From Acidobacteriota bacterium (GTDB lineage: Bacteria > Acidobacteriota > Vicinamibacteria > Vicinamibacterales > UBA8438), in the NCBI GenBank assembly GCA_011523845.1, contig WTFV01000263.1:1-40769 (forward strand): a stretch of 40,769 nt of DNA. Reading direction: 5' to 3'. A program made the translations under genes and the position numbers. Shown piece by piece: positions 1 through 7,771 of the stretch (position 1 is its first letter; each line of letters begins with the position of its first letter). Below the pieces are notes generated by a model that worked only from the letters and a program-made list of their open reading frames with translations, was not told the DNA's origin and ran no database searches.

Positions 1-55
1 CCGGGAGGGCGGCCGCACGGTGGGCTCGGGCACCATCACCGAGATCGTCGAGTAG
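1..55 (+). CDS. tuf: Elongation factor Tu, C-terminal end (partial)
   Basis: Only the last 17 codons and the TAG stop are in the window, in the frame starting at base 2. They read REGGRTVGSGTITEIVE, the typical EF-Tu C-terminus, which is the edge of beta-barrel domain 3. EF-Tu delivers aminoacyl-tRNA to the ribosome. Its position directly before rpsJ is the common str-S10 junction (rpsL-rpsG-fusA-tuf-rpsJ), so those genes probably lie just upstream. The stretch is short, but motif and context agree. Confidence 0.9.
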   Translation, partial: REGGRTVGSGTITEIVE

Positions 56-95
56 CGGCCGCCGGAGCTCCGATCGAAGACAGGGTGCGCGCGAC

Positions 96-428
96 ATGGC
101 AACGTTCAGCGACAAGATTCGGATCCGGCTGAAGGCGTACGACCATCGCCTGCTGGACCAGTCGACCAGCGAGATCGTCGATACGGCACGGCGAACGGGC
201 GCGCGGCTCGCGGGGCCGATTCCCCTGCCGACCGACAAGAACAAGTGGACCGTGCTGCGTTCGCCGCACGTCGACAAGAAGTCGCGGGAGCAGTTCGAGA
301 TTCGTACCCACAAGCGGCTGATCGACATCTTCGAGCCGACCTCGCAGACCGTGGATGCGTTGATGAAGCTCGATCTGCCCGCGGGGGTCGATGTCGAGAT
401 CAAGGCGTTCGGCAAGGAGCACGCGTAG
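96..428 (+). CDS. rpsJ: Small ribosomal subunit protein uS10
   Basis: 110 residues, slightly longer than the usual 102-105 because of a few extra N-terminal residues before the conserved KIRIRLKAYDHRLLDQS block. uS10 sits in the 30S head, binds 16S rRNA, and also pairs with NusB in transcription antitermination. The HKRLIDIFEP segment near residues 68-77 is typical. It is the first gene of the S10 operon, 40 bases after tuf. No strong Shine-Dalgarno is seen before the ATG. No better in-frame start was found. Confidence 0.98.
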   Translation: MATFSDKIRIRLKAYDHRLLDQSTSEIVDTARRTGARLAGPIPLPTDKNKWTVLRSPHVDKKSREQFEIRTHKRLIDIFEPTSQTVDALMKLDLPAGVDVEIKAFGKEHA

Positions 429-464
429 CGGGCGACTGGGTCCGCGCGGACCGGGAATCGAGCG

Positions 465-1148
465 ATGGTAACCGGGATCATTGGACAGAAGATCGGCATG
501 ACCCAGGTGTTCGGGGCCGACGGCGCGGCACGGCCGGTGACCGTGCTCAAGGCGGGGCCGTGCGTGGTCATTCAGCGCAAGCACGTCGACCGGGACGGCT
601 ACGACGCGGTGCAGCTCGGACTGGTCGAGGATCGGCCCGCGCGCGTGACCAGGCCGGTGGCCGGTCTCTACTCGCGGGCCAACGTGCCGCCGACGCGGGT
701 GCGCCGCGAAGTGGCCCTCGATGGCGGTGGCGACGCCCCCGCCGAGGGAGAGCAGGTGCTGGCATCGCTCTTCACCGAGGGCGATCAGGTGGACGTCACC
801 GGCGTCAGCCGCGGCCGCGGATTCCAGGGCGTCATGAAGCGCCACGGCTTCGGGGGCGGGCGGGCGACGCACGGCTCGATGTTCCACCGCGCGCCGGGAT
901 CGATCGGCCAGTCGTCGTACCCGTCGCGGGTTCTCAAGGGGATGCGGGCGCCCGGTCGCATGGGTGGGGACCGGGTCACGGTGCGCAATCTGCGCGTGGT
1001 CACGGTCGATGCCGAGAGCAACCAGCTCGTCGTCACCGGGGCCGTTCCCGGTGCGGCCGGTACCTACGTGGTGATTCGCCGGGCGGTCGCTCCGCGCCGC
1101 GCGCCGGCGGCGCCGGCGGCCGGCGAGACCAGGAAGAAGAAGCGGTGA
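465..1148 (+). CDS. rplC: Large ribosomal subunit protein uL3
   Basis: 227 residues. uL3 nucleates 50S assembly and reaches toward the peptidyl transferase centre. The start GIIGQKIGMTQVF and the central loop GVSRGRGFQGVMKRHGFGG (about residues 110-128), followed by THGSMFHRAPGSIG, are diagnostic. An Ala/Pro-rich, then Lys/Arg-rich tail (about residues 208-227) makes it longer than E. coli L3 (209). It lies 36 bases after rpsJ, with a 14-bp GC palindrome in the gap. Confidence 0.98.
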   Translation: MVTGIIGQKIGMTQVFGADGAARPVTVLKAGPCVVIQRKHVDRDGYDAVQLGLVEDRPARVTRPVAGLYSRANVPPTRVRREVALDGGGDAPAEGEQVLASLFTEGDQVDVTGVSRGRGFQGVMKRHGFGGGRATHGSMFHRAPGSIGQSSYPSRVLKGMRAPGRMGGDRVTVRNLRVVTVDAESNQLVVTGAVPGAAGTYVVIRRAVAPRRAPAAPAAGETRKKKR

Positions 1149-1175
1149 GCATTCGGCCGGTGAGCCGGGTCGTGG

Positions 1176-1808
1176 TTGAAGACGATGACGTGTGACGTGG
1201 TCAACGAGCACAACGAGACGGTCGATACACTCGAGTTGAGCGACGAGTTGTTCGAGGGAGCCATCGCTTCCAGTCTCGTCTGGGAGTCGGTCGTCCACGA
1301 GCAGGCGGGCGCCCGTCGCGGCACGCACGCGACGAAGACGCGTGGGCTCGTCAGCGGTACCGGCCGGAAGCCGTGGCGCCAGAAGGGGTCGGGCCGCGCG
1401 CGCGTCGGCGAGGCGCGCAACCCGCTGTGGCGTACCGGCGGGGTCGTGTTCGGCCCGCAGCCGCGCAGCTACGGCTATCGCCTGCCGCGCAAGGTGGCGC
1501 GCGGCGCCCTCCGGGCCGCCCTGCGCGCGAAGTTCCAGGAGGGAGCCGTCGTCGTGCTGTCCGCGTTCACCATCGCCGAGCCGAAGACCCGACTGGTGGT
1601 GGAGTTGCTCGACGGTCTGGGAGTAACCGGCAAGGCGTTGCTGATCGACGCGGCGCCGGACGTCAACCTGGAGCGCGCCGCCGGCAACCTGGTGGACGTG
1701 CGGGTGGCGGCATCGAGCCGTGTGACCGCGCGTGACGTGGCCAATGCCGGCCGGCTCGTCGTGAGTCGGGCCGCGGCGGAGCACCTCGCGCGGGTGGTGG
1801 CGTCATGA
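1176..1808 (+). CDS. rplD: Large ribosomal subunit protein uL4
   Basis: 210 residues. uL4 contributes an extended loop to the exit-tunnel constriction, and in enterobacteria it represses the S10 operon. The conserved loop GTGRKPWRQKGSGRARVGEARNP spans roughly residues 61-83 and makes the identity secure. A second ATG lies three codons downstream (1185), so the exact start is uncertain. The stop overlaps the rplW start as ATGA, indicating translational coupling. Confidence 0.97.
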   Translation: MKTMTCDVVNEHNETVDTLELSDELFEGAIASSLVWESVVHEQAGARRGTHATKTRGLVSGTGRKPWRQKGSGRARVGEARNPLWRTGGVVFGPQPRSYGYRLPRKVARGALRAALRAKFQEGAVVVLSAFTIAEPKTRLVVELLDGLGVTGKALLIDAAPDVNLERAAGNLVDVRVAASSRVTARDVANAGRLVVSRAAAEHLARVVAS

Positions 1809-2095
1809 AGCCGACCGACGTGATCCGGCGGGCGCTGGTGACCGAGAAGACCACGCTGATGCGCGAGCGGGGGCAGATCATCGCCTTCGAGGTCGCGATG
1901 GGTGCGACGAAGGTCGACGTCAAGCGCGCGGTGCAGCAACTGCTGGGGTCGAAGGTCGCGGAGGTGCGAACCTCCATCGTCCACGGCAAGATCAAGCGCC
2001 AGGGGCGATTCGCGGGCCGGCGCCCGGACTGGAAGAAGGCCTACGTCCGCCTGCGACCGGGAGAGTCGGTGCCGGAGTTCCTCGAGGGCGCGTAG
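1805..2095 (+). CDS. rplW: Large ribosomal subunit protein uL23
   Basis: 96 residues, normal for the family. uL23 lies at the polypeptide exit and docks trigger factor and SRP. Typical pieces are VIRRALVTEKTTLM at the N-terminus, then the FEVAMGATKVDVKRAVQQLLG region and a basic loop ending at RRPDWKKAYVRL. The ATG overlaps the rplD stop by four bases. The 34-base gap to rplB has no obvious feature. Confidence 0.97.
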   Translation: MKPTDVIRRALVTEKTTLMRERGQIIAFEVAMGATKVDVKRAVQQLLGSKVAEVRTSIVHGKIKRQGRFAGRRPDWKKAYVRLRPGESVPEFLEGA

Positions 2096-2129
2096 GAGTC
2101 CGAACCCGGGGCGCCGCAGAAAGCAGCCA

Positions 2130-2957
2130 ATGGCGATTCGCAAGCACAAGCCGACGTCGGCCGGCCGGCGGTTTCAGAGCGTGCAGACGTTCGACGAGAT
2201 CACCGCCACCCGGCCGTATCGACCGTTGACGCAGCCGCTCAAGAAGTCGGGCGGCCGGAACAATACCGGGTCGATCACCATCTGGTGGCGCGGCGGTGGG
2301 CACAAGCGCGCCTATCGGGTCATCGACTTCAAGCGCGACAAGGCAGGCGTGCCCGCGAAGGTGTCGACCATAGAGTACGATCCCAACCGTTCCGCCCGCA
2401 TCGCGCTGGTGACCTACGCCGACGGCGAGAAGCGGTACATCCTGCATCCGCTCGGGGTGAAGGTCGGAGACACGGTCGTTGCCGGTCCGGACGCGGACAT
2501 TCTGCCGGGCAACACGCTGCCCCTCAGCAACATTCCGCTCGGGACGCAGGTTCACAACGTCGAGTTGCGGCCCGGCAAGGGGGGACAGCTCGCCCGCAGC
2601 GCCGGCGCATCCGTGCAGGTCGTGGCCAAGGACGGCAAGTACGTCACCGTGCGGCTGCCGTCGGGCGAGACCCGCCTCGTCATGCCGAAGTGCGCCGCGA
2701 CGATCGGCCAGGTCGGCAACGTCGACCACGAGAACGTTCGAATCGGCAAGGCGGGGCGGCAGCGCTGGCGCGGTCGCCGTCCCCACGTCTGCGGCAACTC
2801 CATGAATCCGGTGGATCATCCGCTGGGCGGAGGCGAGGGCCATGCGGCGGGTGGACGGCACCCGGTGTCGCCGTGGGGCGTTCCGGCCAAGGGCTACAAG
2901 ACGCGCAAGCAGAAGCCGTCCGATCGCTTCATCATCTCGCGCAAGAAGAAGCGATAG
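2130..2957 (+). CDS. rplB: Large ribosomal subunit protein uL2
   Basis: 275 residues from the ATG at 2130, the standard bacterial length. An open frame continues upstream, but homology starts at MAIRKHKPTSAGRRFQ. uL2 is needed for subunit association and peptidyl transferase activity. The essential histidine region HPLGGGEGHAAGGRHP and the C-terminal RFIISRKKKR are intact. Typical S10-operon position between rplW and rpsS. Confidence 0.98.
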   Translation: MAIRKHKPTSAGRRFQSVQTFDEITATRPYRPLTQPLKKSGGRNNTGSITIWWRGGGHKRAYRVIDFKRDKAGVPAKVSTIEYDPNRSARIALVTYADGEKRYILHPLGVKVGDTVVAGPDADILPGNTLPLSNIPLGTQVHNVELRPGKGGQLARSAGASVQVVAKDGKYVTVRLPSGETRLVMPKCAATIGQVGNVDHENVRIGKAGRQRWRGRRPHVCGNSMNPVDHPLGGGEGHAAGGRHPVSPWGVPAKGYKTRKQKPSDRFIISRKKKR

Positions 2958-2970
2958 GGGAATCGAGGTC

Positions 2971-3264
2971 ATGAGCCGCTCGCTGAAGAAAGGCCCGTTC
3001 GTCGATCTGCCGCTCCTCGAGCGGATCGAGGAGATGAACCGGAACGGCGTCAAGAGGGTCGTCAAGACGTGGTCGCGCCGGTCGACGGTAGTGCCCGAGA
3101 TGGTGGGGCATACCGTGGCGGTTCACAACGGCAAGAAGTTCGTCCCCGTCTACGTCACCGAGAACATGGTGGGGCACAAGTTCGGCGAGTTCGCGCCGAC
3201 CCGCCTGTTCCGCGGCCACCCGACCAAGAGCGAGAAGTCGGCGTCGAGGGGAGGCGGGCGGTGA
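2971..3264 (+). CDS. rpsS: Small ribosomal subunit protein uS19
   Basis: 97 residues from the ATG at 2971. The N-terminal block MSRSLKKGPFVDLPLLERI and the motif HNGKKFVPVYVTENMVGHK are unmistakable. uS19 is a 30S head protein that, with uS13, contacts A-site tRNA and the inter-subunit bridge. The Gly/Arg-rich end SRGGGR follows the usual C-terminus. Its stop overlaps the GTG start of rplV (GTGA). Confidence 0.98.
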   Translation: MSRSLKKGPFVDLPLLERIEEMNRNGVKRVVKTWSRRSTVVPEMVGHTVAVHNGKKFVPVYVTENMVGHKFGEFAPTRLFRGHPTKSEKSASRGGGR

Positions 3265-3950
3265 GCGAAGGGCGCGCTACGGCACGCTACGTCCGCACCT
3301 CGGCCCAGAAGGCGAAGCTCGTCGTCGATCTGATTCGCGGGCAGGACGTCAACAGTGCGCTGGCGACGCTGCGATTCGCGCGCAAGGGTGTCGCGAAGGA
3401 CGTCGAGAAGGTCCTGCGGTCGGCCATCGCCAACGCGCAGCAGAAGGAGGGCGCCGGCGACGAGGTCGAGCGGCTGTACGTGCGCGAGTGCTATGCCGAC
3501 CAGGGGCCCACACTGAAGCGAATCCGCGCTGCGCCGATGGGGCGGGCCTTCCGCGTTCTGAAGCGCACGTCGCATCTGACGGTCATCGTCGAGGAGCGGC
3601 CCGAGGGCGGGGCCGCGTCACGAACCCGGCGGCGTCGCGGGGGGACGGGTTCGGGAGGCGGCGGGAAGCGGCGGCGAACGGCCGCGGTGCCGGCGCCGGA
3701 GACGATCCCGGAGCCGGAGGTGCTGGAGCCGGAGGCGCCGCAGCCCGGCGTATCGGAAACGGACACGCTGCCGGAGCCGGCCGAGCCGGAACCGGAGGCG
3801 CCGGAGCCGGAGGCGCCCGATACCCCGCCGGAGCCGGAAGAGTCGGACCAGGCGCCGGAGCCGGAAGAGAAGCCGGAGCCGGAGAAGCCCGAAGAGCCGG
3901 ACGAGGAGCCGCCCACGCTGCCGCCGGGCGGCATCCTGGGCATCAGGTGA
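3261..3950 (+). CDS. rplV: Large ribosomal subunit protein uL22 with long Pro/Glu-rich tail
   Basis: 229 residues from a GTG start that overlaps the rpsS stop. The frame stays open upstream, but the uL22 core begins at ATARYVRTSAQKAKLVVDLIRG. Residues about 1-112 are a complete uL22, including the exit-tunnel hairpin region (RIRAAPMGRAFRVLKRTSH). After it come an Arg/Gly-rich linker (about residues 117-136) and then about 90 residues of repeated Pro-Glu motifs (EPE, PEPE). Normal bacterial uL22 is about 110-120 residues, so the tail doubles the protein. uL22 lines the exit tunnel; the role of an acidic, probably disordered tail is unknown. The core is certain, the tail's function is not. Confidence 0.95.
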   Translation: MSEGRATARYVRTSAQKAKLVVDLIRGQDVNSALATLRFARKGVAKDVEKVLRSAIANAQQKEGAGDEVERLYVRECYADQGPTLKRIRAAPMGRAFRVLKRTSHLTVIVEERPEGGAASRTRRRRGGTGSGGGGKRRRTAAVPAPETIPEPEVLEPEAPQPGVSETDTLPEPAEPEPEAPEPEAPDTPPEPEESDQAPEPEEKPEPEKPEEPDEEPPTLPPGGILGIR

Positions 3951-3959
3951 CGGCGAGCC

Positions 3960-4045
3960 GGGAGTCTGCGCCGTGGATCCGGCAGACTCCTCGAGAGGAT
4001 TTGGACGGGCGGAGAGCGGGCCGCCAGGGCAACGGTTTCCCGGCG
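3960..4045 (+). repeat. Intergenic hairpin repeat, copy A (rplV-rpsC)
   Basis: Begins with a perfect 9-bp inverted repeat, GGAGTCTGC (3961-3969) and GCAGACTCC (3982-3990), around a 12-base loop. A second module follows with GCGG/CCGC arms near 4016-4024. Over about 85 bases it aligns with copies at 13012 and 14101. It occupies most of the 112-base gap before rpsC. The strand is given as that of the surrounding transcript. Confidence 0.75.
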
Positions 4046-4062
4046 GGAGAGAGTCTGAGAGC

Positions 4063-4743
4063 ATGGGGCAGAAAGTTCATCCGTACGGCTTCCGTCTGGG
4101 ATTCAACAAGACGTGGCGATCCCGCTGGTACGCGGATCGCGACTACGCGAAGCTGTTGCACGAGGATCTCGCCCTGAAGCGCGATCTGAAGAAGCGCTTC
4201 TCGCACGCCGGCGTGTCCCGGATCGAGATAGAGCGGGCTGCCAACAACCTGAAGCTCGACATCTACACGTCCCGGCCCGGCATCATCATCGGCCGCAAGG
4301 GGACGGAGGTCGACAAGCTCAAGACCGAGATCCAGAAGCGCACGAACCGCGAGGTCTTCATCAACATCCAGGAGATCCAGAAGCCGGAGCTCGACGCGCA
4401 ACTGATCAGCGAGAACGTGGCGCTGCAGCTCGAGAAACGCGTGGCGTTTCGGCGGGCGATGCGCAAGGCGGTCGAGGCGGCTTTGCGGTTCGGGGCGCGG
4501 GGCATCAAGGTGCGGGTCGGCGGGCGCCTGAACGGAGCCGAGATCGCCCGCTCGGAGTGGTACCTGCACGGGCAGCTTCCGTTGCAGACCCTGCGGGCGA
4601 ACATCGACTACGGATTCGGTGAAGCGCATACGACCTACGGGGTCATCGGCATCAAGGTGTGGCTGTACAAGGGCGAGCGGCTCACGCCGCTGGTGGGTCG
4701 CGAGGAGGAGTACCGGGCGCCGCGCCGCGGCGCCCGGGGCTGA
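4063..4743 (+). CDS. rpsC: Small ribosomal subunit protein uS3
   Basis: 226 residues from the ATG at 4063 (MGQKVHPYGFRLGF), the conserved uS3 start. An upstream in-frame ATG at 3973 would add a non-homologous stretch made from the repeat, so it is rejected. The type II KH domain with its GRKG loop (IIIGRKGTEV) lies around residues 71-80, and the C-terminal uS3 domain follows (RTEWYLHGQLPLQTLR-like, here with RSEWY). uS3 guards the mRNA entry channel with uS4 and uS5. Confidence 0.97.
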   Translation: MGQKVHPYGFRLGFNKTWRSRWYADRDYAKLLHEDLALKRDLKKRFSHAGVSRIEIERAANNLKLDIYTSRPGIIIGRKGTEVDKLKTEIQKRTNREVFINIQEIQKPELDAQLISENVALQLEKRVAFRRAMRKAVEAALRFGARGIKVRVGGRLNGAEIARSEWYLHGQLPLQTLRANIDYGFGEAHTTYGVIGIKVWLYKGERLTPLVGREEEYRAPRRGARG

Positions 4744-4764
4744 GCCGGGAGGATTTGACGCACC

Positions 4765-5187
4765 ATGTTGATGCCGAAGAAGGTCAAGTACCGCAAGCAG
4801 CACCGCGGTCGGATGGCCGGCAAGGCGTGGCGGGGATCGAGCGTGTCGTTCGGCGACTACGGCCTGCGGGCGATGGAGCCGTGCTGGATCACCGACCGCC
4901 AGATCGAGGCGGCGCGGGTTGCGATGACGCGGTTCGTCAAGCGCGGCGGCAAGATCTGGGTGCGGGTGTTTCCGGACAAGCCGATCACCAAGAAGCCGCA
5001 GGAGACGAGAATGGGCAAGGGCAAGGGCGCTCCCGAGCAGTGGGTCGCCGTGGTGCGCCCGGGGCGTATTCTGTTCGAGATGGAAGGCGTGAGCGCGGCC
5101 GATGCGAAGCGCGCGATGGAGCTGGCCGCGGCGAAGCTGCCGATCGACGCGCGTTTCACGACGCGATTCGGTGAGGCGGAGGTGTGA
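4765..5187 (+). CDS. rplP: Large ribosomal subunit protein uL16
   Basis: 140 residues, the normal length. MLMPKKVKYRKQHRGRM and GKGKGAPEQWVAVVRPGRILFE identify uL16, which organises the A-site region of the 50S subunit. The conserved arginine region near residues 79-83 (ETRMGKGKG) is present. The stop TGA overlaps the rpmC ATG by one base. Confidence 0.98.
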   Translation: MLMPKKVKYRKQHRGRMAGKAWRGSSVSFGDYGLRAMEPCWITDRQIEAARVAMTRFVKRGGKIWVRVFPDKPITKKPQETRMGKGKGAPEQWVAVVRPGRILFEMEGVSAADAKRAMELAAAKLPIDARFTTRFGEAEV

Positions 5188-5414
5188 TGGCGAAAGTGTC
5201 CGAGCTGCGCGATCTGGCGAGTGACGAGCTGGAGCGGCGCGTGCACGAACTCGACGACCAGGTGTTCCGGCTACGGCTCCAGAAGTCGATGGGGCAGTCG
5301 GACGCCGCCTACAAGATGAAGGGCCTGCGCCGTGACCGTGCGCGTGTGAAGACGCTGTTGCGGGAGCGTGAGCTGCAGGCGGCGCACGGCGCCGTCACGG
5401 AGACGGCCGAGTGA
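5187..5414 (+). CDS. rpmC: Large ribosomal subunit protein uL29
   Basis: 75 residues from the ATG at 5187, which overlaps the rplP stop as TGATG. A GTG one codon upstream (5184) is possible but gives only an extra Met-like residue. The helical hairpin with KVSELRDLASDELERRVHEL and the VFRLRLQKSMGQ segment is typical. uL29 lies beside the tunnel exit next to uL23. The C-terminal AAHGAVTETAE tail is a slight extension. Confidence 0.95.
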   Translation: MAKVSELRDLASDELERRVHELDDQVFRLRLQKSMGQSDAAYKMKGLRRDRARVKTLLRERELQAAHGAVTETAE

Positions 5415-5431
5415 CGACGTGAGTGAGTCCG

Positions 5432-5686
5432 ATGGGTAACCAACGCGAGGTCGTGGGCATCGTGGTGCGGGACAAGATGGACAAGGGCGTGATTGTGGCG
5501 GTCGAGCGCCGGGTGCGTCACGACGTCTATCGCAAGATACGCCGCCGGACACGGACTTTCATGGCGCATGACGAGGAGAACAGCGCCCGGGTGGGAGACC
5601 GCGTCGCCATGTCGGAGTCGCGGCCGCTCAGCAAGCGCAAGCGATTCGTCGTCACGCGGGTGATCAACCGGGCCGAGACCGTCTGA
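5432..5686 (+). CDS. rpsQ: Small ribosomal subunit protein uS17
   Basis: 84 residues from the ATG at 5432. A GTG at 5423 would add three residues and cannot be excluded. The OB-fold sequence REVVGIVVRDKMDKGVIVAVERR and the GDRVAMSESRPLSKRKRF block are diagnostic. uS17 is an early 16S rRNA-binding protein. It closes the S10 part of the array and is followed by an unusual 139-base gap. Confidence 0.97.
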   Translation: MGNQREVVGIVVRDKMDKGVIVAVERRVRHDVYRKIRRRTRTFMAHDEENSARVGDRVAMSESRPLSKRKRFVVTRVINRAETV

Positions 5687-5825
5687 TGGATCCCCGCGCA
5701 GCACGGAGACCGGCGCGGCGCGCGCCCGGCGAGGCGCCACGAGGGCGCATCCCGGGTGTGTGCAACCGAGGAGCAGCGACGTCCAGGCGGGACGCATCGG
5801 CCGTCGAATGCAACGGGGTGGTTCG
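5687..5825 (+). other. 139-base gap between rpsQ and rplN
   Basis: A very GC-rich spacer at the S10/spc boundary. I see no homologous open frame: an in-frame ATG at 5760 could extend uL14 by 22 residues, but these do not resemble uL14. It is not a copy of the hairpin repeat found in the three other gaps. It may hold an spc promoter or leader, but no convincing -35/-10 pair was seen. Confidence 0.4.
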
Positions 5826-6194
5826 ATGATCCAGATGCAATCGGTGCTCGACGTCGCGGACAACTCCGGTGCGAGGAAGATCGCCGTGATCAACCCGCTC
5901 GGCGGCGCCACCGGCCGGTACGCGCGGCTCGGAGATCTCGTGACGGCCGCGGTCAAGGAAGCGGCGCCCGACGCGACGGTGAAGAAGGGTCAGGTCGTCA
6001 GGGCGGTCATCGTGCGGACGCGCAAGGAGCATCGTCGCCGGGACGGCAGCTACATCCGGTTCGACCGGAACGCCGCGGTCCTCGTCAACGAGCAGAACGA
6101 GCCGGTCGGCACGCGCGTGTTCGGCCCCGTGGCGCGGGAGCTGCGGGAGCGGAAGTTCATGAAGATCATCTCGCTCGCACCCGAAGTGCTGTGA
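5826..6194 (+). CDS. rplN: Large ribosomal subunit protein uL14
   Basis: 122 residues from the ATG at 5826, exactly the family length, starting MIQMQSVLDVADNSGARK. Preceded by GGGGTGGTTCG with only a weak Shine-Dalgarno. uL14 sits at the subunit interface (bridge B8) and is the target of RsfS. The NAAVLVNEQNEPVGTRVFGPVARELR segment is conserved. First gene of the spc section. Confidence 0.98.
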   Translation: MIQMQSVLDVADNSGARKIAVINPLGGATGRYARLGDLVTAAVKEAAPDATVKKGQVVRAVIVRTRKEHRRRDGSYIRFDRNAAVLVNEQNEPVGTRVFGPVARELRERKFMKIISLAPEVL

Positions 6195-6224
6195 GGATCC
6201 GAGCCAGGAAAGAGCCCAGGAGCA

Positions 6225-6557
6225 ATGTCCCGACTACGCACCCCGGTGCGCAAGAACGACAACGTGGTCGTCATGGCCGGCAGGGACCGCGGCAAGCGCG
6301 GGCGCGTCCTCAAGGTGTTCCCCGATCGCAACCGGGTGGTGATCGAGGGCGTGAACTTCATCAAGCGCCACACGCGGCCGAACCCGCGCCAGCAGGTGAA
6401 GGGGGGCATCGTCGAGCGCGAAGCCTCCGTGCATGCCTCGAACGTGCAGATCGTCTGTCCGGAGTGCGGCGTGCCGACGCGCATCGGCCGGCAACTGCTC
6501 GGCGATGGCCGCAAGGTGCGCATCTGCCGGAAATGCGACGGAGCTGTGGACAAATGA
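6225..6557 (+). CDS. rplX: Large ribosomal subunit protein uL24
   Basis: 110 residues. A KOW motif region (KNDNVVVMAGRDRGKRGRVLKV) lies at residues 10-31, and the NFIKRHTRPNPRQ segment follows. The C-terminal part has four cysteines in CPEC and CRKC pairs, a zinc-ribbon-like feature seen in many uL24 proteins. uL24 is an assembly initiator at the exit side. The stop overlaps the rplE ATG (ATGA). Confidence 0.97.
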   Translation: MSRLRTPVRKNDNVVVMAGRDRGKRGRVLKVFPDRNRVVIEGVNFIKRHTRPNPRQQVKGGIVEREASVHASNVQIVCPECGVPTRIGRQLLGDGRKVRICRKCDGAVDK

Positions 6558-7096
6558 GTCGCCTGCGCGAGCGCTACTACGACGACGTGGTTCCGGCCCT
6601 CCGCAAGGAGTTCGGCTACACCAACGTGATGGCGGTGCCCAAGCTCGAGCGCATCGTCGTCAACATGGGTCTGGGGGCGGCGACGCAGAATGCGAAGTTG
6701 ATCGACGTCGGCGCGAAGGAGCTGGCCCTCATAACCGGCCAGCAGCCGGTCACGCGCCGTGCGCGGAAGTCGGTGGCGCAGTTCAAGGTGCGGCAGGGGA
6801 TGCCGATCGGCGTGATGGTGACGCTCCGCGGGATCCGCATGTACGAGTTCCTGGACCGGCTCGTGTCCATTGCGCTGCCTCGCGTGCGCGACTTCCGGGG
6901 GGTTTCCCCCAAGGGGTTCGACGGTCGCGGGAACTACACGCTGGGCCTGAAGGACCAGTTGATCTTCCTCGAGATCGACTACATGCAGGTCGACCAGGCC
7001 CGCGGAATGAACGTCTCCGTGGTGACGACGGCCGGTACCGACGAGGAGGGGCGCAAGTTGCTGCAACTGATGGGGATGCCGTTCCGCCAGAACTGA
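6554..7096 (+). CDS. rplE: Large ribosomal subunit protein uL5
   Basis: 180 residues from the ATG at 6554 (MSRLRERYYDDVVPALRKEFGY), which overlaps the rplX stop. An open frame extends far upstream but has no homology. uL5 binds 5S rRNA together with uL18 and contacts the P-site tRNA. Typical motifs are NMGLGAATQNAK, ITGQQPVTRRARKSVAQFK, and the RDFRGVSPKGFDGRGNYTLG loop near residues 112-131. Confidence 0.97.
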   Translation: MSRLRERYYDDVVPALRKEFGYTNVMAVPKLERIVVNMGLGAATQNAKLIDVGAKELALITGQQPVTRRARKSVAQFKVRQGMPIGVMVTLRGIRMYEFLDRLVSIALPRVRDFRGVSPKGFDGRGNYTLGLKDQLIFLEIDYMQVDQARGMNVSVVTTAGTDEEGRKLLQLMGMPFRQN

Positions 7097-7111
7097 CACG
7101 GACAACAGCCC

Positions 7112-7297
7112 ATGGCCACCACTGCAAAGATCGTGAAGGAAAAGAAGCCGCCGAAGTTCCGCGTGCGGCTACGGAATCGTTGTCGGCTGTGCGGGCGGCC
7201 GCGCGGGTACCTGCGGAAGTTCGGGCTCTGCCGACTCTGTTTCAGGAGGCTGGCGCTCGAAGGCGAGGTCGCCGGCGTCATCAAGAGCAGTTGGTAG
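7112..7297 (+). CDS. rpsZ: Small ribosomal subunit protein uS14, zinc-binding type Z
   Basis: 61 residues, the short zinc form of uS14 (rpsN family). The two cysteine pairs CRLC (about residues 24-27) and CRLC (about 40-43) form the zinc knuckle. The C-terminus ALEGEVAGVIKSSW is characteristic. uS14 is a late-binding 30S head protein near uS3 and uS10. Zinc-free long forms are about 100 residues; none is seen here. Confidence 0.97.
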   Translation: MATTAKIVKEKKPPKFRVRLRNRCRLCGRPRGYLRKFGLCRLCFRRLALEGEVAGVIKSSW

Positions 7298-7327
7298 AGA
7301 GTCGAGGAGGCGGGAACGAAGGAAGGC

Positions 7328-7738
7328 ATGGCTGATCAGATTGCCGACATGCTGACGCGGATTCGCAACGCGACGATGGGACACCGCCCGCGCGTGGACG
7401 TGCCGGATTCGCGGCTCAAGGCCGACATCGCGCGGATCCTGGAGAGCGAAGGTTACATCGCCGGCTTCAGGCAGCTCGAGCTGCGGAACCCGCGGGGCAG
7501 TCACCCGCTGCGCGTGCTGAGGCTGTATCTCAAGTACGGACCGCACGGCGAGCGCGTGATCTCGGGCCTCAAGCGGGTCAGTCGACCCGGACGACGCGTC
7601 TACTACGGGCACGCCAAGGCGCCGCCGGTGCTGGCCGGTCTCGGGACCAGCATCCTCACCACGTCGCGTGGCGTGATGACGGGACGCGACGCCGCCAAGG
7701 CGGGCGTGGGCGGCGAGGTGCTGTGCAATGTCTGGTAG
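7328..7738 (+). CDS. rpsH: Small ribosomal subunit protein uS8
   Basis: 136 residues. MADQIADMLTRIRNA at the start and the ILTTSRGVMTGRDAAKAGVGGEVLCNVW end are diagnostic. uS8 binds the central domain of 16S rRNA (helix 21) and in E. coli represses the spc operon through a mimic in the rplE mRNA. No such mimic was demonstrated here. Normal spc position. Confidence 0.98.
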   Translation: MADQIADMLTRIRNATMGHRPRVDVPDSRLKADIARILESEGYIAGFRQLELRNPRGSHPLRVLRLYLKYGPHGERVISGLKRVSRPGRRVYYGHAKAPPVLAGLGTSILTTSRGVMTGRDAAKAGVGGEVLCNVW

Positions 7739-7771
7739 GCGGTTCGCCGCGCCGGTGGTGCGAGGGACGAG

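Noticed and set aside
36..1784. A 582-codon minus-strand frame opposite rpsJ-rplC-rplD
   Set aside because: Opposite three well-identified ribosomal genes with normal lengths; no homology seen.
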